Positions 15,811 through 24,430 of a stretch of DNA of 64,000 bases are shown piece after piece (the stretch's first letter is position 1; every line of letters starts with the position of its first letter). Made by a program: the position numbers and the translations under genes. A model generated the notes under the pieces. It was not told the DNA's origin and ran no database searches. It worked only from the letters and a program-made list of their open reading frames with translations. Source of the DNA: UMGS1649 sp045611765. Lineage in GTDB: Bacteria > Bacillota > Clostridia > TANB77 > CAG-465. The stretch spans positions 49,327 through 113,326 of the forward strand of contig JAZKXT010000010.1 in the NCBI GenBank assembly GCA_045611765.1, in the 5' to 3' direction.

Positions 15811-17328
15811 ATGCAGGAACATATAGATAAATCTAAATTAAGTACAGAAAGTGTAAATTTATTATCACTATTTCAAAAAAGGTTTGGTACAGATTATGCT
15901 GAAGAAATAATTGATAAGTTAAGTGGAGTAGAAATTAAATATGGTAAAAAACCATATGATATGTGGTGGGGAACTGTAGATAGAAAAGGAAATATAACAG
16001 TTAATACTATGGCAAAAAATAAAGGCCTTGACTTAGTAGCAAATCACGAATTACTTCATAAAGTAAATAACACGATAGACGAAAATGGTGAAAGTATATC
16101 ATACTTTGAGGAGTGTTCAGAAGAATATAAAGAAATAGTACCGCCTTTTGTAGAGTACTTTACGGAATGGTTGACGTCGGAAATATCTCAACCTATAACA
16201 TCATATTATATGCTGGGTGAAACAGAATGTATAAAAACTAATGGACAAAAGTGTTCTTACTCTAAAGGAACAAATTTAATTATAGCATTAACTACTGTAA
16301 TTGATGAAAAAACACTGTTAGATGCATATACTGGAAAAATATCTTTTGAATCATTAGTGGAATATTATGATAGTAGATATGGAAAAGGCGAATTTAAAAA
16401 ATATTTACAAAGTTTATCAGAACTGTTTTATACAACTGTTGGAAAAGAGAAATATTCTGCTGCTATGAAAAATATATTGGACACATATAGTAAAAAACAA
16501 GCTGGAAGAGGAAAATATACACAAGAAGAATTAGACAGTATGCATGATGAAGTGCAGAAACTATGCGATATATTGCCTTGTAGTTTGTTAGAGGGACAAA
16601 CTAGTGCTTTACAACCTACATTAGAAGAAATAAAGAAGAAGTATGAAAGCTATTGCGAAGCCAATGGGATTATTCCAAGTGGATTTTCATATTTTGAAAT
16701 AGAACAAGATAAAAAGACAAGAATATTAGAGGTAAACTCTGCGGGAAATATGAAGCCTGAAATTGAGAAAACAATATTTGGTGTTGCATTTAAGTGCGAT
16801 GAAACAATGGATTTAAGAAACAATTTATATAGAATAGTATTTCATTTGTTTAAAAGGGATGTAGGAGAAACAATAATTAACGGTGAAGATAAATATATTG
16901 AAGATGTTTTAAATAGAATTAGTGCATTGCCACCAAATTTGGATACGGATGTAGACTTGGAAAGATATCTTACTGTATATGAATATATAAATACATATTT
17001 AAAAATGAATATGCTTGAGAAAACAGAAAATGGTACAATGGGCGAAAGAGGAGTATACATGAATTATAGGAGTATATTGACAAATATGAGAGAAAATAGT
17101 ATATTCGATTCGAAAAAAAGAAGAATACTTGGTGGGATAGACGAAAGTGCTAAAGTATTTAATACAATATTAGCAACGAATATAAATTTAAATGAATCAC
17201 TAGTGACTAGTGAAAATATTTCTCCTGAAGAACATAAAAGATTAAAAAGACTAACGGAAGGTTTAAAAATTGACGAAGAATTTCTTACTCTAGATGATGA
17301 AACTTATTTCAAACATAGAGAAGAATAA
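15811..17328 (+). CDS. Unknown 505-aa protein with an HEXXH metallopeptidase-like motif
   Basis: I do not recognise the family. The first 130 residues look like a zincin: a beta-rich lead-in (ITVNTMAKN), VANHELLHKV with H79-E80-x-x-H83, then a Glu-rich helix VEYFTEWLTSEIS about 32-40 residues later that could supply the third zinc ligand. The remaining 370 residues are mostly helical without recognisable motifs; there is no signal peptide or membrane segment, so it probably acts in the cytoplasm. It has its own promoter, lies divergent from dinD, and ends in a bidirectional terminator facing the ribbon-helix-helix gene. Neighbouring genes are equally unknown, suggesting an accessory region. 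Confidence 0.7.
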   Translation: MQEHIDKSKLSTESVNLLSLFQKRFGTDYAEEIIDKLSGVEIKYGKKPYDMWWGTVDRKGNITVNTMAKNKGLDLVANHELLHKVNNTIDENGESISYFEECSEEYKEIVPPFVEYFTEWLTSEISQPITSYYMLGETECIKTNGQKCSYSKGTNLIIALTTVIDEKTLLDAYTGKISFESLVEYYDSRYGKGEFKKYLQSLSELFYTTVGKEKYSAAMKNILDTYSKKQAGRGKYTQEELDSMHDEVQKLCDILPCSLLEGQTSALQPTLEEIKKKYESYCEANGIIPSGFSYFEIEQDKKTRILEVNSAGNMKPEIEKTIFGVAFKCDETMDLRNNLYRIVFHLFKRDVGETIINGEDKYIEDVLNRISALPPNLDTDVDLERYLTVYEYINTYLKMNMLEKTENGTMGERGVYMNYRSILTNMRENSIFDSKKRRILGGIDESAKVFNTILATNINLNESLVTSENISPEEHKRLKRLTEGLKIDEEFLTLDDETYFKHREE

Positions 17329-17344
17329 TTAAAGAAAGAATAGA

Positions 17345-17381
17345 AAACACAAAATAGGAAGCGCATTCCCATTTTGTGTTT
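17345..17381. terminator. Bidirectional terminator between convergent genes
   Basis: AAACACAAAAT (17345-17355) pairs with ATTTTGTGTTT (17371-17381), with four more inner pairs (GGAA/TTCC) after one mismatch. On the minus strand it is followed by a U-rich stretch. Confidence 0.75.
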
Positions 17382-17417
17382 CTGTATATATTATTATATT
17401 TCTATACTCATAATATT

Positions 17418-17765
17418 TTAATAAATCTTCTGTTCTTCACTTTTTAAGGGTTCATATATAGCTATATTTACTAAAGATGCAATAGACATTTCAGTTTGCT
17501 GTTTTAGTTTATTTAATTTTTCTAAAGAACCTTCGCGTATTAAATATGAACGCTCTATATAATCTATATCTTTATTTGAAATATATAATTTAATTTCTTT
17601 TAAATCAAAAAGATTATCTATAGCTGCATTTACAAGTTGATTTATTGAAGCATCATATTTCTTGTGGGCTAAATCTTGAAGTCGGTTATATAGTAAGTTG
17701 TCTACACGTAAAGATTTCACGGTATATTTTTCTACATATTTAAAGTTTGAACTAAACACTGACAT
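17418..17765 (-). CDS. Tandem ribbon-helix-helix regulator, 115 aa
   Basis: The protein appears to contain two ribbon-helix-helix units in one chain. Unit 1 (about residues 14-53) has strand YTVKSLRV, helix NLLYNRLQDLAHKK and helix INQLVNAAIDNLF; unit 2 (about 71-107) repeats the pattern with strand ERSYLIREG, helix LEKLNKLKQQ and helix IASLVNIAIYEPL. RHH proteins normally bind DNA as dimers, so a double unit could act as a built-in dimer. ATG 17765, eight bases after AAGAAG, is preferred over GTG 17774. It is divergent from the 17.9-24.4 kb operon, whose promoter holds a 14-bp palindrome, and is probably its regulator. Confidence 0.65.
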   Translation of the reverse strand: MSVFSSNFKYVEKYTVKSLRVDNLLYNRLQDLAHKKYDASINQLVNAAIDNLFDLKEIKLYISNKDIDYIERSYLIREGSLEKLNKLKQQTEMSIASLVNIAIYEPLKSEEQKIY

Positions 17766-17838
17766 TATAATCACTTCTTATAGTAAATTATATATACAAA
17801 AAGCCTAAATAAATAGAACTATAAACGGTGTAAAAACA

Positions 17839-17879
17839 AACTGTAGACAGTTGCAAAAACGTTTTGTTTGTGATATATA
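17839..17879 (+). promoter_or_regulatory. Promoter of the unknown operon with overlapping palindromic operator
   Basis: TTGCAA (17851-17856), 17-base spacer, TATATA (17874-17879). The palindrome AACTGT-AG-ACAGTT (17839-17852) overlaps the -35 box, and AAAACGTTTT in the spacer is a second palindrome. The divergent RHH gene is the obvious candidate for binding here. Confidence 0.6.
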
Positions 17880-17922
17880 TGATGTGGGGAAATATGTCTA
17901 AAAATAGATTAAAGGAGTACGT

Positions 17923-18618
17923 ATGAATTTAATACAAAAGATTAAACAAATATTTAGTTTTAATAGGACTAAAAGATTAGAGCCTGCAAAAGAAATTAAT
18001 ACAGAGCAAAGCGCAAAAATAACGCCAAAAGAAAATGTTTTATTAGACTTAAGTAAAGAAACAGTTGAAGCAAATAAATCTGAAAAGATAAAAGAAATAC
18101 TAAAAGCAGCTGGATGTAAAAAAGAGATATTTTTAAGAGTAGATGATTTTGAAAGTATAAATACTGAAAATTTAAGACAAGTGTTAATCTTACTGACAAG
18201 TTTAAATTTAACTAAGTATGAATTAAATGTAGTGTTAGGGCAAAACATTGACTTGTTATATATACAAATTGATGAAATAAAACAGAATATAAACATATTA
18301 CGAGCATATTTAAAAGATGAAGATATTATAAAAAATGTAATATATACAAATCCATTTGTATTAACTGAAAGTGTAGAAAATAAAGTTGCAATAATAAAAA
18401 ACATATTTAGTGATATAGGATTAACATTAAAAGAACAAGCATACATTTTAGACGAAAATTCAAATGTTCTAAGTTTGGGTGAACAATTGCTAAATGAAAG
18501 CATTGAATTTTTAAGACAAGTATGTAAAACAAAGACAAAAACAAAGCAGCTGTTAATAGCTGAACCTGGAGTAATTGGAATAACTGATGCGAATACATTA
18601 AAACAATTTATAGAATAA
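17923..18618 (+). CDS. mTERF-like helical repeat protein, 231 aa
   Basis: First gene of the unknown operon; ATG after AAAGGAG. The first 35 residues are basic and Ser/Thr/Lys rich (IKQIFSFNRTKRLEPAKE). From about residue 68 to 215 the sequence falls into roughly 35-residue helical units with the pattern of mTERF repeats: a helix, an (N)P-phi-V/L turn such as TNPFVLTES and AEPGVIGITD, then hydrophobic helix NKVAIIKNIFSDIGLT. mTERF proteins bind nucleic acid in organelles, and similar repeats occur in some bacterial proteins of unknown role. This assignment is by pattern only. Confidence 0.55.
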   Translation: MNLIQKIKQIFSFNRTKRLEPAKEINTEQSAKITPKENVLLDLSKETVEANKSEKIKEILKAAGCKKEIFLRVDDFESINTENLRQVLILLTSLNLTKYELNVVLGQNIDLLYIQIDEIKQNINILRAYLKDEDIIKNVIYTNPFVLTESVENKVAIIKNIFSDIGLTLKEQAYILDENSNVLSLGEQLLNESIEFLRQVCKTKTKTKQLLIAEPGVIGITDANTLKQFIE

Positions 18619-18631
18619 TAAGGGGAAATAT

Positions 18632-21508
18632 ATGAATGAACAAGCAAAACTAGTGTTATATAGACAACTAGAAGAAATGAGTAGTTTAAATCGAAAACAA
18701 GGAGCAGAAGCACTTATTTCTGAACAGGAGTTTTTAGCACTAACAGATAAAGATGCTTTAAAATACACATTTGAATATAGAGATGAGCAAACAGATTTTG
18801 GTGAAGATATATATTATATTGAAATGCCAGATATGAATTTAGAAGGACAAGATTTACATGATGTACAAATTAGTAGGTTTATGCTTTCTAGAACAGAAGA
18901 TGGAGAAAGAGTGCCTAGCAATATAAACTTAAGAAATACAGGAATAACAATAAATTTAACAGATATAGGAATAAGTGAACAAACACAAGATGATATTGGA
19001 CTTGCTACTCAAACTATTGACTTTAGCAACGTAGCTTTTCACGGCTGTGAATTGTATGGTATTTTAAATGATGAATATCAAGAGCAAACAACATCAAAAG
19101 ATAAGAATAAATTTGTTGTTTTAGGTAGAGAAAATCTAGATGAAAGATATGTTCAAAGAAGGCAAGAACATCACTTAACTCCAGAGCAAAAGAAAATTTC
19201 TGATAGAGCTTATGAGAGGCTTATATCTGGAAAGTCATTATCTGGAATGCGCGGAGTTAACGAACACATAGATTTAACAGATTACGATTTGAGCTTGATT
19301 AAAAATATAGATTTGCTAGTAGAAGCAAATGCAAATTATAATATAAATATGTCCTATAATGGTATAGAGGAAACAGTTTTGAATGATAAGACTATAAACT
19401 TAATGGAAAAAACTATAATTGCAATGAGGAAAAAAGATCATTATACTTACTATGGATATAGTAAAGATGATTATAAATTTGCGGAAAGATATCAATATTT
19501 AATATCTAAAATAGTTGGAGAAAATATATTACCAAATAAAAATATTATAGAATTTTTTAAGCAAGACATATTGATAAAGAGGAGCAATAAAATAAAAGAG
19601 GCATATGAGAACGGTAATATGGAATTTGTAGAACGACATTGGGAAAGTTTGAGCGGGGATTCACGAGATAGCATTATAAAAGCAGAATACGAAAACGGTA
19701 ATATGGATTTGGTAGAACGACATTGGGATAGTTTGAACTGGGATTTACGAGACAGCATTATAAAAGCAGAATACGAAAACGGTAACATGGAATTTGTAGA
19801 ACGATACTGGGATAGTTTGAGCGGGGATTTACGAGACGGCATTATAAAAGCGGAATACGAAAAAGGCGATATGGACTTTGTAATGCAACATTGGGACCGC
19901 ATTGCTTGGAGTACGAAAAGCCAGCTAGTAAATCTAGCATATGAGAACGGTAATATGGAATTTGTAGAACAACATTGGTATAATGGCAATTATGAGGTGA
20001 TAGAAAAAATAGTAATGTCAGAGTATAAAAAAGGTGATATGACATTTCTAGAACGCCATTGGGAGACTATTGATAGCGGGATAATAGATGAAATAGTAAT
20101 GTTAGAGTATAAAAAAGGTGATATGAAATCCGTAGAGCGATATTGGGCGGACATTACTAGAGAGATGAAAGGACAAATTATACGTTTAGCATATGAAAAC
20201 GGCAACATAGAATTTATAGAGCAACACTGGCTTGAACTTGCTAGCAATCTAAAAAGCCAAATTGTACGCTTGGCATATGAAAATGGCAATATGGAATTTG
20301 TATCTAAACATTTGAATGCTTTGAACAGGGATTCATATCAACAAATTATAAAAGCAGAATACGAAAACGGTAACATTGAATTTATAGAGCAACGTTGGGC
20401 AAGTATTGATAGGGTATTGCAAGGTATGATAGTAGAGTCAGAGTATCAAAAAGGCAATATGGAATTTGTAGAGCAACATTGGAATGATTTGCCTAGTAAT
20501 ACTAAAAAAGAAATTGCAATTTGTGAATGCAAAAAAGGGAATTACCAATATATAAAACAATTTTTGGAAGAAGAAAGCAAACAATGTGAAACACATGGAA
20601 GAAATACTGTTTCTCGTTCTGGAGCAATGCTATCATCAGAATTATCAAAAGCGGAAATAGATAAGGATTTAATACTAGGTTTAATACAAGCGGGTTCTGG
20701 ATTAGAATATGAGTCATACCAAAATCTAGATAGAAGGACCCCTGAAAGAACACCAACGTTATATAAAGCTTTAAAAATAGAAAACGAGCAAACAAGAAGA
20801 GAAGTTGTTACAGCAATGCTAAAGGCAGGAGTTAATCCAACGACTATGTATGTAAAGCAAAAATATAGTTATGATTCGGATTATCCTGAAACAATAAGAG
20901 AAAGATGTTTAGATGTAAATGGTGGAGAACTAAGACAAATAATGCAAGAATTAGGAATGGAAGTTCCAGGCGAATCTCCTAGAACAGTTTCATCAAGGGA
21001 AAGATTTGCTAGACGAGAACAACCTGCAAGAGATAACAAGGTATTAGTATCAGACTTCTTAACACACGAAGTTGGATTAAGTGCGGAACAAATATCTTCA
21101 TTAGAGCAATCATATCAAGCAATAGGTAGAGATGTGTATAGTTTATCTACAGAAAGACTAGGAATGCAAAAAGAAATACTAGACTATTGTGGTGGTACAA
21201 AACAAGTATTTACAAAAGATACTAAAGTGTTAGCACAAGACCCGCAGTTAATGTATGCAAGACTTATGTTATATAGAGAACTTGGTGTGGCAATTTTGCC
21301 AGACAGGTTATATACAACAATTGGTATATCTAAAAAAGGATTTGCAAAAAACTTTGGAGCACACATTTTAGAAAAAGGCAATATGGAAGATGGAGACTAT
21401 GAATACAAACTAAAACAAGAACTTTTAAAAAGATATCCAATGCCACAGACAAGAGAAGAACTAAAGAGAGCATTAGAAGAATTAAGAAAACAGGAAATAG
21501 GAGGATAA
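18632..21508 (+). CDS. 958-aa solenoid protein with twelve 28-residue repeats
   Basis: No known family recognised. Layout: residues 1-180, a beta-rich region with a pentapeptide-like stretch (MPDMNLEGQDLHDV); residues 320-655, twelve consecutive 28-residue units of pattern IIKAEYENGNMEFVERHW plus a variable ten-residue tail; residues 672-770, two ankyrin-like units (LILGLIQAGS..., VVTAMLKAGVNP); residues 800-958, a helical C-terminal domain. The repeat predicts a two-helix solenoid with a conserved GN turn and invariant-looking Trp. No signal or membrane segment, so likely a cytoplasmic scaffold. It starts 13 bases after the mTERF-like gene and is followed by the next gene after four bases. 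Confidence 0.75.
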   Translation: MNEQAKLVLYRQLEEMSSLNRKQGAEALISEQEFLALTDKDALKYTFEYRDEQTDFGEDIYYIEMPDMNLEGQDLHDVQISRFMLSRTEDGERVPSNINLRNTGITINLTDIGISEQTQDDIGLATQTIDFSNVAFHGCELYGILNDEYQEQTTSKDKNKFVVLGRENLDERYVQRRQEHHLTPEQKKISDRAYERLISGKSLSGMRGVNEHIDLTDYDLSLIKNIDLLVEANANYNINMSYNGIEETVLNDKTINLMEKTIIAMRKKDHYTYYGYSKDDYKFAERYQYLISKIVGENILPNKNIIEFFKQDILIKRSNKIKEAYENGNMEFVERHWESLSGDSRDSIIKAEYENGNMDLVERHWDSLNWDLRDSIIKAEYENGNMEFVERYWDSLSGDLRDGIIKAEYEKGDMDFVMQHWDRIAWSTKSQLVNLAYENGNMEFVEQHWYNGNYEVIEKIVMSEYKKGDMTFLERHWETIDSGIIDEIVMLEYKKGDMKSVERYWADITREMKGQIIRLAYENGNIEFIEQHWLELASNLKSQIVRLAYENGNMEFVSKHLNALNRDSYQQIIKAEYENGNIEFIEQRWASIDRVLQGMIVESEYQKGNMEFVEQHWNDLPSNTKKEIAICECKKGNYQYIKQFLEEESKQCETHGRNTVSRSGAMLSSELSKAEIDKDLILGLIQAGSGLEYESYQNLDRRTPERTPTLYKALKIENEQTRREVVTAMLKAGVNPTTMYVKQKYSYDSDYPETIRERCLDVNGGELRQIMQELGMEVPGESPRTVSSRERFARREQPARDNKVLVSDFLTHEVGLSAEQISSLEQSYQAIGRDVYSLSTERLGMQKEILDYCGGTKQVFTKDTKVLAQDPQLMYARLMLYRELGVAILPDRLYTTIGISKKGFAKNFGAHILEKGNMEDGDYEYKLKQELLKRYPMPQTREELKRALEELRKQEIGG
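19589..20596 (+). repeat. Twelve tandem 84-bp coding repeats
   Basis: In-frame units of 84 bases (28 codons), eleven full and one degenerate. Units 1-4 (about 19605-19860) are still very similar at DNA level, for instance the shared blocks gaacggtaatatgga and cgacattggga, while later units have diverged. This points to recent duplication at the 5' end of the array. Confidence 0.85.
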
Positions 21509-21512
21509 GAAT

Positions 21513-22316
21513 ATGCCACTATATAGTAAAAAAGATCCATATCGCTCAATGTTAATGGAACTTGAAAAAGAAAGAGAGTTTACATTTAAAGGAGCATATA
21601 TATTAGATAAAGAAGAAGCAATAGGTAGTGCTAGCAATGAGCTAACAAGAATAATAAATAAAAATACTAAAGGTAAACCGCCTGCAGGGTTAACCAAAGA
21701 ACAAGCTCAAGTTGAAATGGAAAGATTAACTTTAGGAATAATAGATAGACTTAGAAGAGCAAATGGTAAATTTAAAGCGTTTATATATTCTACGGGTGGT
21801 TCTAGAACAACATCAGACGATGGTCAAAAGGCGGAACTATCTAAAAAAGGAGCCAATGTAGAATATACTGTTATGGCGCTTAATGGGGTAGTTGTACTTG
21901 AACCATTAGGACAAGATAATAATGCAACATATATAGCTGAGGAAAAAGAAGGATTAGAAGAAGCGATAACACAGTTTGGAAGAGGAGAAGCTATAAGCAG
22001 AGGGGTTATACATAAGGTAATACACGATAGGTATGAAAACGATGGATATAACTATGGTTCTGACCATATACTACAAATTTTAGATTATGCAATTGAAAGT
22101 CCACAAGAATTATTGAAAGTTGTAAGAGAAAATAATGGTTGTGGATTAAAGAAGATATCTCAAATGATGCCTAATGTAACAGATGCTACAATTTCTTCTG
22201 TTGCTGAGGCTGTTAAAGAAATGGGTATCGACGCTCAAGAGGTGTCTAGTGTTGCAACAGAGGTTAAACAGCAAGAACAAATAGTTGGAAAGGAGAGCCC
22301 ATATGAAAGCGTATAG
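21513..22316 (+). CDS. Unknown protein, 267 aa
   Basis: Not recognised. ATG 21513 follows AGGAGG, four bases after the solenoid gene. The N-terminal 50 residues are helical and charged (LMELEKEREFTFK). The middle (about 85-145) looks like a small alpha/beta domain with a glycine-rich loop, IYSTGGSRTTSDDGQ, then strand-like VEYTVMALNGVVVLEPLG and NATYIAEE. The C-terminal 100 residues are helical. No Cys-rich site or membrane segment. Its last 14 bases overlap the next gene. Confidence 0.7.
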   Translation: MPLYSKKDPYRSMLMELEKEREFTFKGAYILDKEEAIGSASNELTRIINKNTKGKPPAGLTKEQAQVEMERLTLGIIDRLRRANGKFKAFIYSTGGSRTTSDDGQKAELSKKGANVEYTVMALNGVVVLEPLGQDNNATYIAEEKEGLEEAITQFGRGEAISRGVIHKVIHDRYENDGYNYGSDHILQILDYAIESPQELLKVVRENNGCGLKKISQMMPNVTDATISSVAEAVKEMGIDAQEVSSVATEVKQQEQIVGKESPYESV

Positions 22317-22536
22317 TGATGAAGAAATAATAGGAATGTGTGAGGCATACCAAATGTATCAAATTCTTCCAGAAGATGCTCAGAACAAAATACCTAAAGA
22401 ATTTGTAATAGAAATGGAAAAATGTTCAAAATACAATGCGGGTGCTGTTATAAATGGTCCACTAGATATAAAAGCTGAAAGACTTTCTAGAGAAGGAGTA
22501 AAAAGAATGGCATATATGTGCTTGTTCTTAAAGTAG
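22303..22536 (+). CDS. Small unknown protein, 77 aa
   Basis: Start ATG 22303, preceded by AAGGAGAG at proper spacing; the in-frame TTG at 22285 lacks a ribosome site. Mostly helical with acidic N-terminus (YSDEEIIGMCEAYQMYQ) and basic C-terminus ending in a hydrophobic MAYMCLFLK. Overlap of 14 bases with the previous gene and a 10-base gap to the next mean tight coupling. No family recognised. Confidence 0.65.
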   Translation: MKAYSDEEIIGMCEAYQMYQILPEDAQNKIPKEFVIEMEKCSKYNAGAVINGPLDIKAERLSREGVKRMAYMCLFLK

Positions 22537-22546
22537 GAGGTAACAA

Positions 22547-23356
22547 ATGGAAGAGAGGAAAAGTGGAAAAATGAAAGTAGGGGCATTTTGCGTAGCACAT
22601 TGTTATAGTTCAATAGATAGATGTTGTCACGGTAGCCAAGATAGTTATGCAGCATATTGTTTAATAGAAGAAGACGGCAAAATGTATTTGGGAGAAGTAA
22701 CATCAGTTAATATTGAAACAAGTGACGGTGCAGGTGCTACAATAGATGTTGATGGGTATGAGTCTATATATGAACTGTTATCAGACGTAGGAATAAATGA
22801 ACATATAGAAGAAGAAAAAATATCTGTAGATTATACCACGATTGGTGCATATAGATTAATTAATGAAGATGGCACATTGTCTTTAGATGATTTTGGATAC
22901 ATAAACAATGCTAGAAGTGCTAATGTGACAATAACTAAAGATTCACCTGAGTATGATTATGATGAAGATTATGATGACTATGAAGAAGATGACAGGTATG
23001 ATATAAATGGAGAAAGAACGCTATATGGAAGCACTATGCCAGAATATGGAGTTAACGGAGACATCGAAGAGATAGATGGCAGATTCGTGGTAAAGGTTTA
23101 CGGCAAGGAATTTTATTTAGATGAAATGTTAGATGGTTTAAGAAAAGCGGAACAAGCTAGGGCTGAAAGTGTTAAGAATCAAACTTTAAGAGAGAAAGCT
23201 GAGATAAAACAAGAAAAAATAGAAACGGTGAGACAACTTAGGGATGAATCTGCAAGAGCGGATGAGTTATATACAGAAGTAGTTGGAGCTGAGAACGCAA
23301 AAAAACAATCAGCGCCAGGAACGTCAGAAACCCCGGGGGATATAGATGAATTGTAA
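22547..23356 (+). CDS. Unknown protein with Cys-rich N-terminus and acidic linker, 269 aa
   Basis: Not recognised. Start ATG 22547 follows GGAGGT. Residues 10-85 form a beta-rich domain with clustered Cys (FCVAHC, DRCC, AAYC) that could bind metal or form disulfides, and a YLGEVTSVNIETSDGAG strand pair. Residues 130-160 are an Asp/Glu/Tyr-rich linker (DYDEDYDDYEEDDRYD). A second small beta segment (GRFVVKVYGKEFYLDEM) precedes a long charged helix (about 195-245) likely to form a coiled coil. Ends in a Pro/Gly/Thr tail and overlaps the next start by 11 bases. Confidence 0.7.
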   Translation: MEERKSGKMKVGAFCVAHCYSSIDRCCHGSQDSYAAYCLIEEDGKMYLGEVTSVNIETSDGAGATIDVDGYESIYELLSDVGINEHIEEEKISVDYTTIGAYRLINEDGTLSLDDFGYINNARSANVTITKDSPEYDYDEDYDDYEEDDRYDINGERTLYGSTMPEYGVNGDIEEIDGRFVVKVYGKEFYLDEMLDGLRKAEQARAESVKNQTLREKAEIKQEKIETVRQLRDESARADELYTEVVGAENAKKQSAPGTSETPGDIDEL

Positions 23357-23561
23357 AGAAGATATAATAAAATTGCAAAGAGAATTTGAAGCAAATAATG
23401 TTTCGGAAAACTATATGACTGAGGAACAGATTGAAGGGCTACACAAATTATATGATGAGCAGATTGTACTTCTAGAGGAAATGGCAGCGATGTATAAAGA
23501 TAAAATTGCAAAGCGAAAAAAAGAAATAGAAGTTAAGATGAAAGAATTAAATAAAAAATAA
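23346..23561 (+). CDS. Small coiled-coil protein, 71 aa
   Basis: ATG 23346 after GGGGGAT overlaps the end of the previous gene. Almost entirely helical and charged, with heptad-like spacing from about residue 25 on (EQIEGLHKLYDEQIVLLEEMAAMY), ending in a Lys/Glu-rich helix. It may pair with the coiled coil at the end of the preceding protein. Unrecognised. Confidence 0.6.
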   Translation: MNCKEDIIKLQREFEANNVSENYMTEEQIEGLHKLYDEQIVLLEEMAAMYKDKIAKRKKEIEVKMKELNKK

Positions 23562-23587
23562 TTAGTTATTTTAAGGAGAATTACACT

Positions 23588-24370
23588 ATGGAAAATGAGA
23601 AAGCAAAAAAAGTAATATTAGTAGTATTGTTAATTTTGTTAACTATCTGCATGATTGTAGTAGTTAAAAAGGTAATGGATATTTATATACCAAACGGCAA
23701 TAATATAGATAATTCGTTTGTGGGAGATAATGATGACTATATGGAAGAGGAAGAACAAGAAGATGAAATACAAAACACAGGTTCCTCATTTATTTACTAC
23801 GAAGGAGGTTACTATATAGAAAAAGAAGAACTAATAGTAAAAGCAAATAAGATAGATGCTAGATTACGTGAGGTTTTAACGTTAATTAGCCTGAATAACG
23901 ACAAAGAGGGAGAAGTTTCATTTAGTGAGACAAACAAGGGCATATTACATGCTTTAATTATAGGCAAATTTATTGAAGAGGATAGACATTTACTATTAGA
24001 AGGCGGATTGGACCATGCCATTGTTTCTGAAAGTGATTACGAAAAAGTATTTACAGAAATAACTGGGATAAAGGATGTTAAGAAATTCTTTAAAGGTTAT
24101 GATTTAAGAACAATAAAAGATGAGAATAAAGCAGTATATTATGAAGAAGACGGAAAGACATACTATATAGTACCATTTGGAATGGGCATGGAAATAGGCT
24201 TATCTGTAATATCTGATGTAAGTACGAAAGCTGGAAGAATAAAGCTTGTTGTAAAAACATATGATGTAGATTATGAAATTAGCAAATACACGCACATAAA
24301 AACAACAACATTTGAAATAGAGGAAAACGGCTTAAGAGTCTATAGTATGAATGTTGAAAAAGTTAAATAG
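23588..24370 (+). CDS. Membrane-anchored unknown protein, 260 aa
   Basis: Last gene of the unknown operon; ATG after AAGGAG. A short basic N-terminus (MENEKAKK) leads into one hydrophobic helix (about residues 8-29), so the rest faces outward. An acidic linker (about 45-62, MEEEEQEDE) is followed by a mixed alpha/beta domain (about 70-260) with YYEGGYYIEKEEL and YYEEDGKTYYIVPFGMGMEI. It is the only clear membrane protein of the operon and could tether the other products to the cell envelope. Not recognised; a terminator follows. Confidence 0.7.
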   Translation: MENEKAKKVILVVLLILLTICMIVVVKKVMDIYIPNGNNIDNSFVGDNDDYMEEEEQEDEIQNTGSSFIYYEGGYYIEKEELIVKANKIDARLREVLTLISLNNDKEGEVSFSETNKGILHALIIGKFIEEDRHLLLEGGLDHAIVSESDYEKVFTEITGIKDVKKFFKGYDLRTIKDENKAVYYEEDGKTYYIVPFGMGMEIGLSVISDVSTKAGRIKLVVKTYDVDYEISKYTHIKTTTFEIEENGLRVYSMNVEKVK

Positions 24371-24376
24371 TAAAAC

Positions 24377-24417
24377 AAGAACAAATCCCTGATACTAGGA
24401 ATTTGTTCTTATTTTTT
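24377..24417. terminator. Terminator of the unknown operon
   Basis: AAGAACAAAT (24377-24386) pairs with ATTTGTTCTT (24401-24410), with two inner C-G pairs around a bulged A, then TTTTTT (24412-24417). It also faces the 3' end of the convergent HD-GYP gene. Confidence 0.8.
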
Positions 24418-24430
24418 AATATCAACATTA

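Noticed and set aside
19589..20596. CRISPR-like regular repeats
   Set aside because: The 84-base period is an uninterrupted in-frame protein repeat with no spacers of unrelated sequence.
14470..24430. Insertion sequence or integrase in the accessory region
   Set aside because: No transposase, integrase or relaxase is encoded, and no tRNA or clear attachment repeats flank it.
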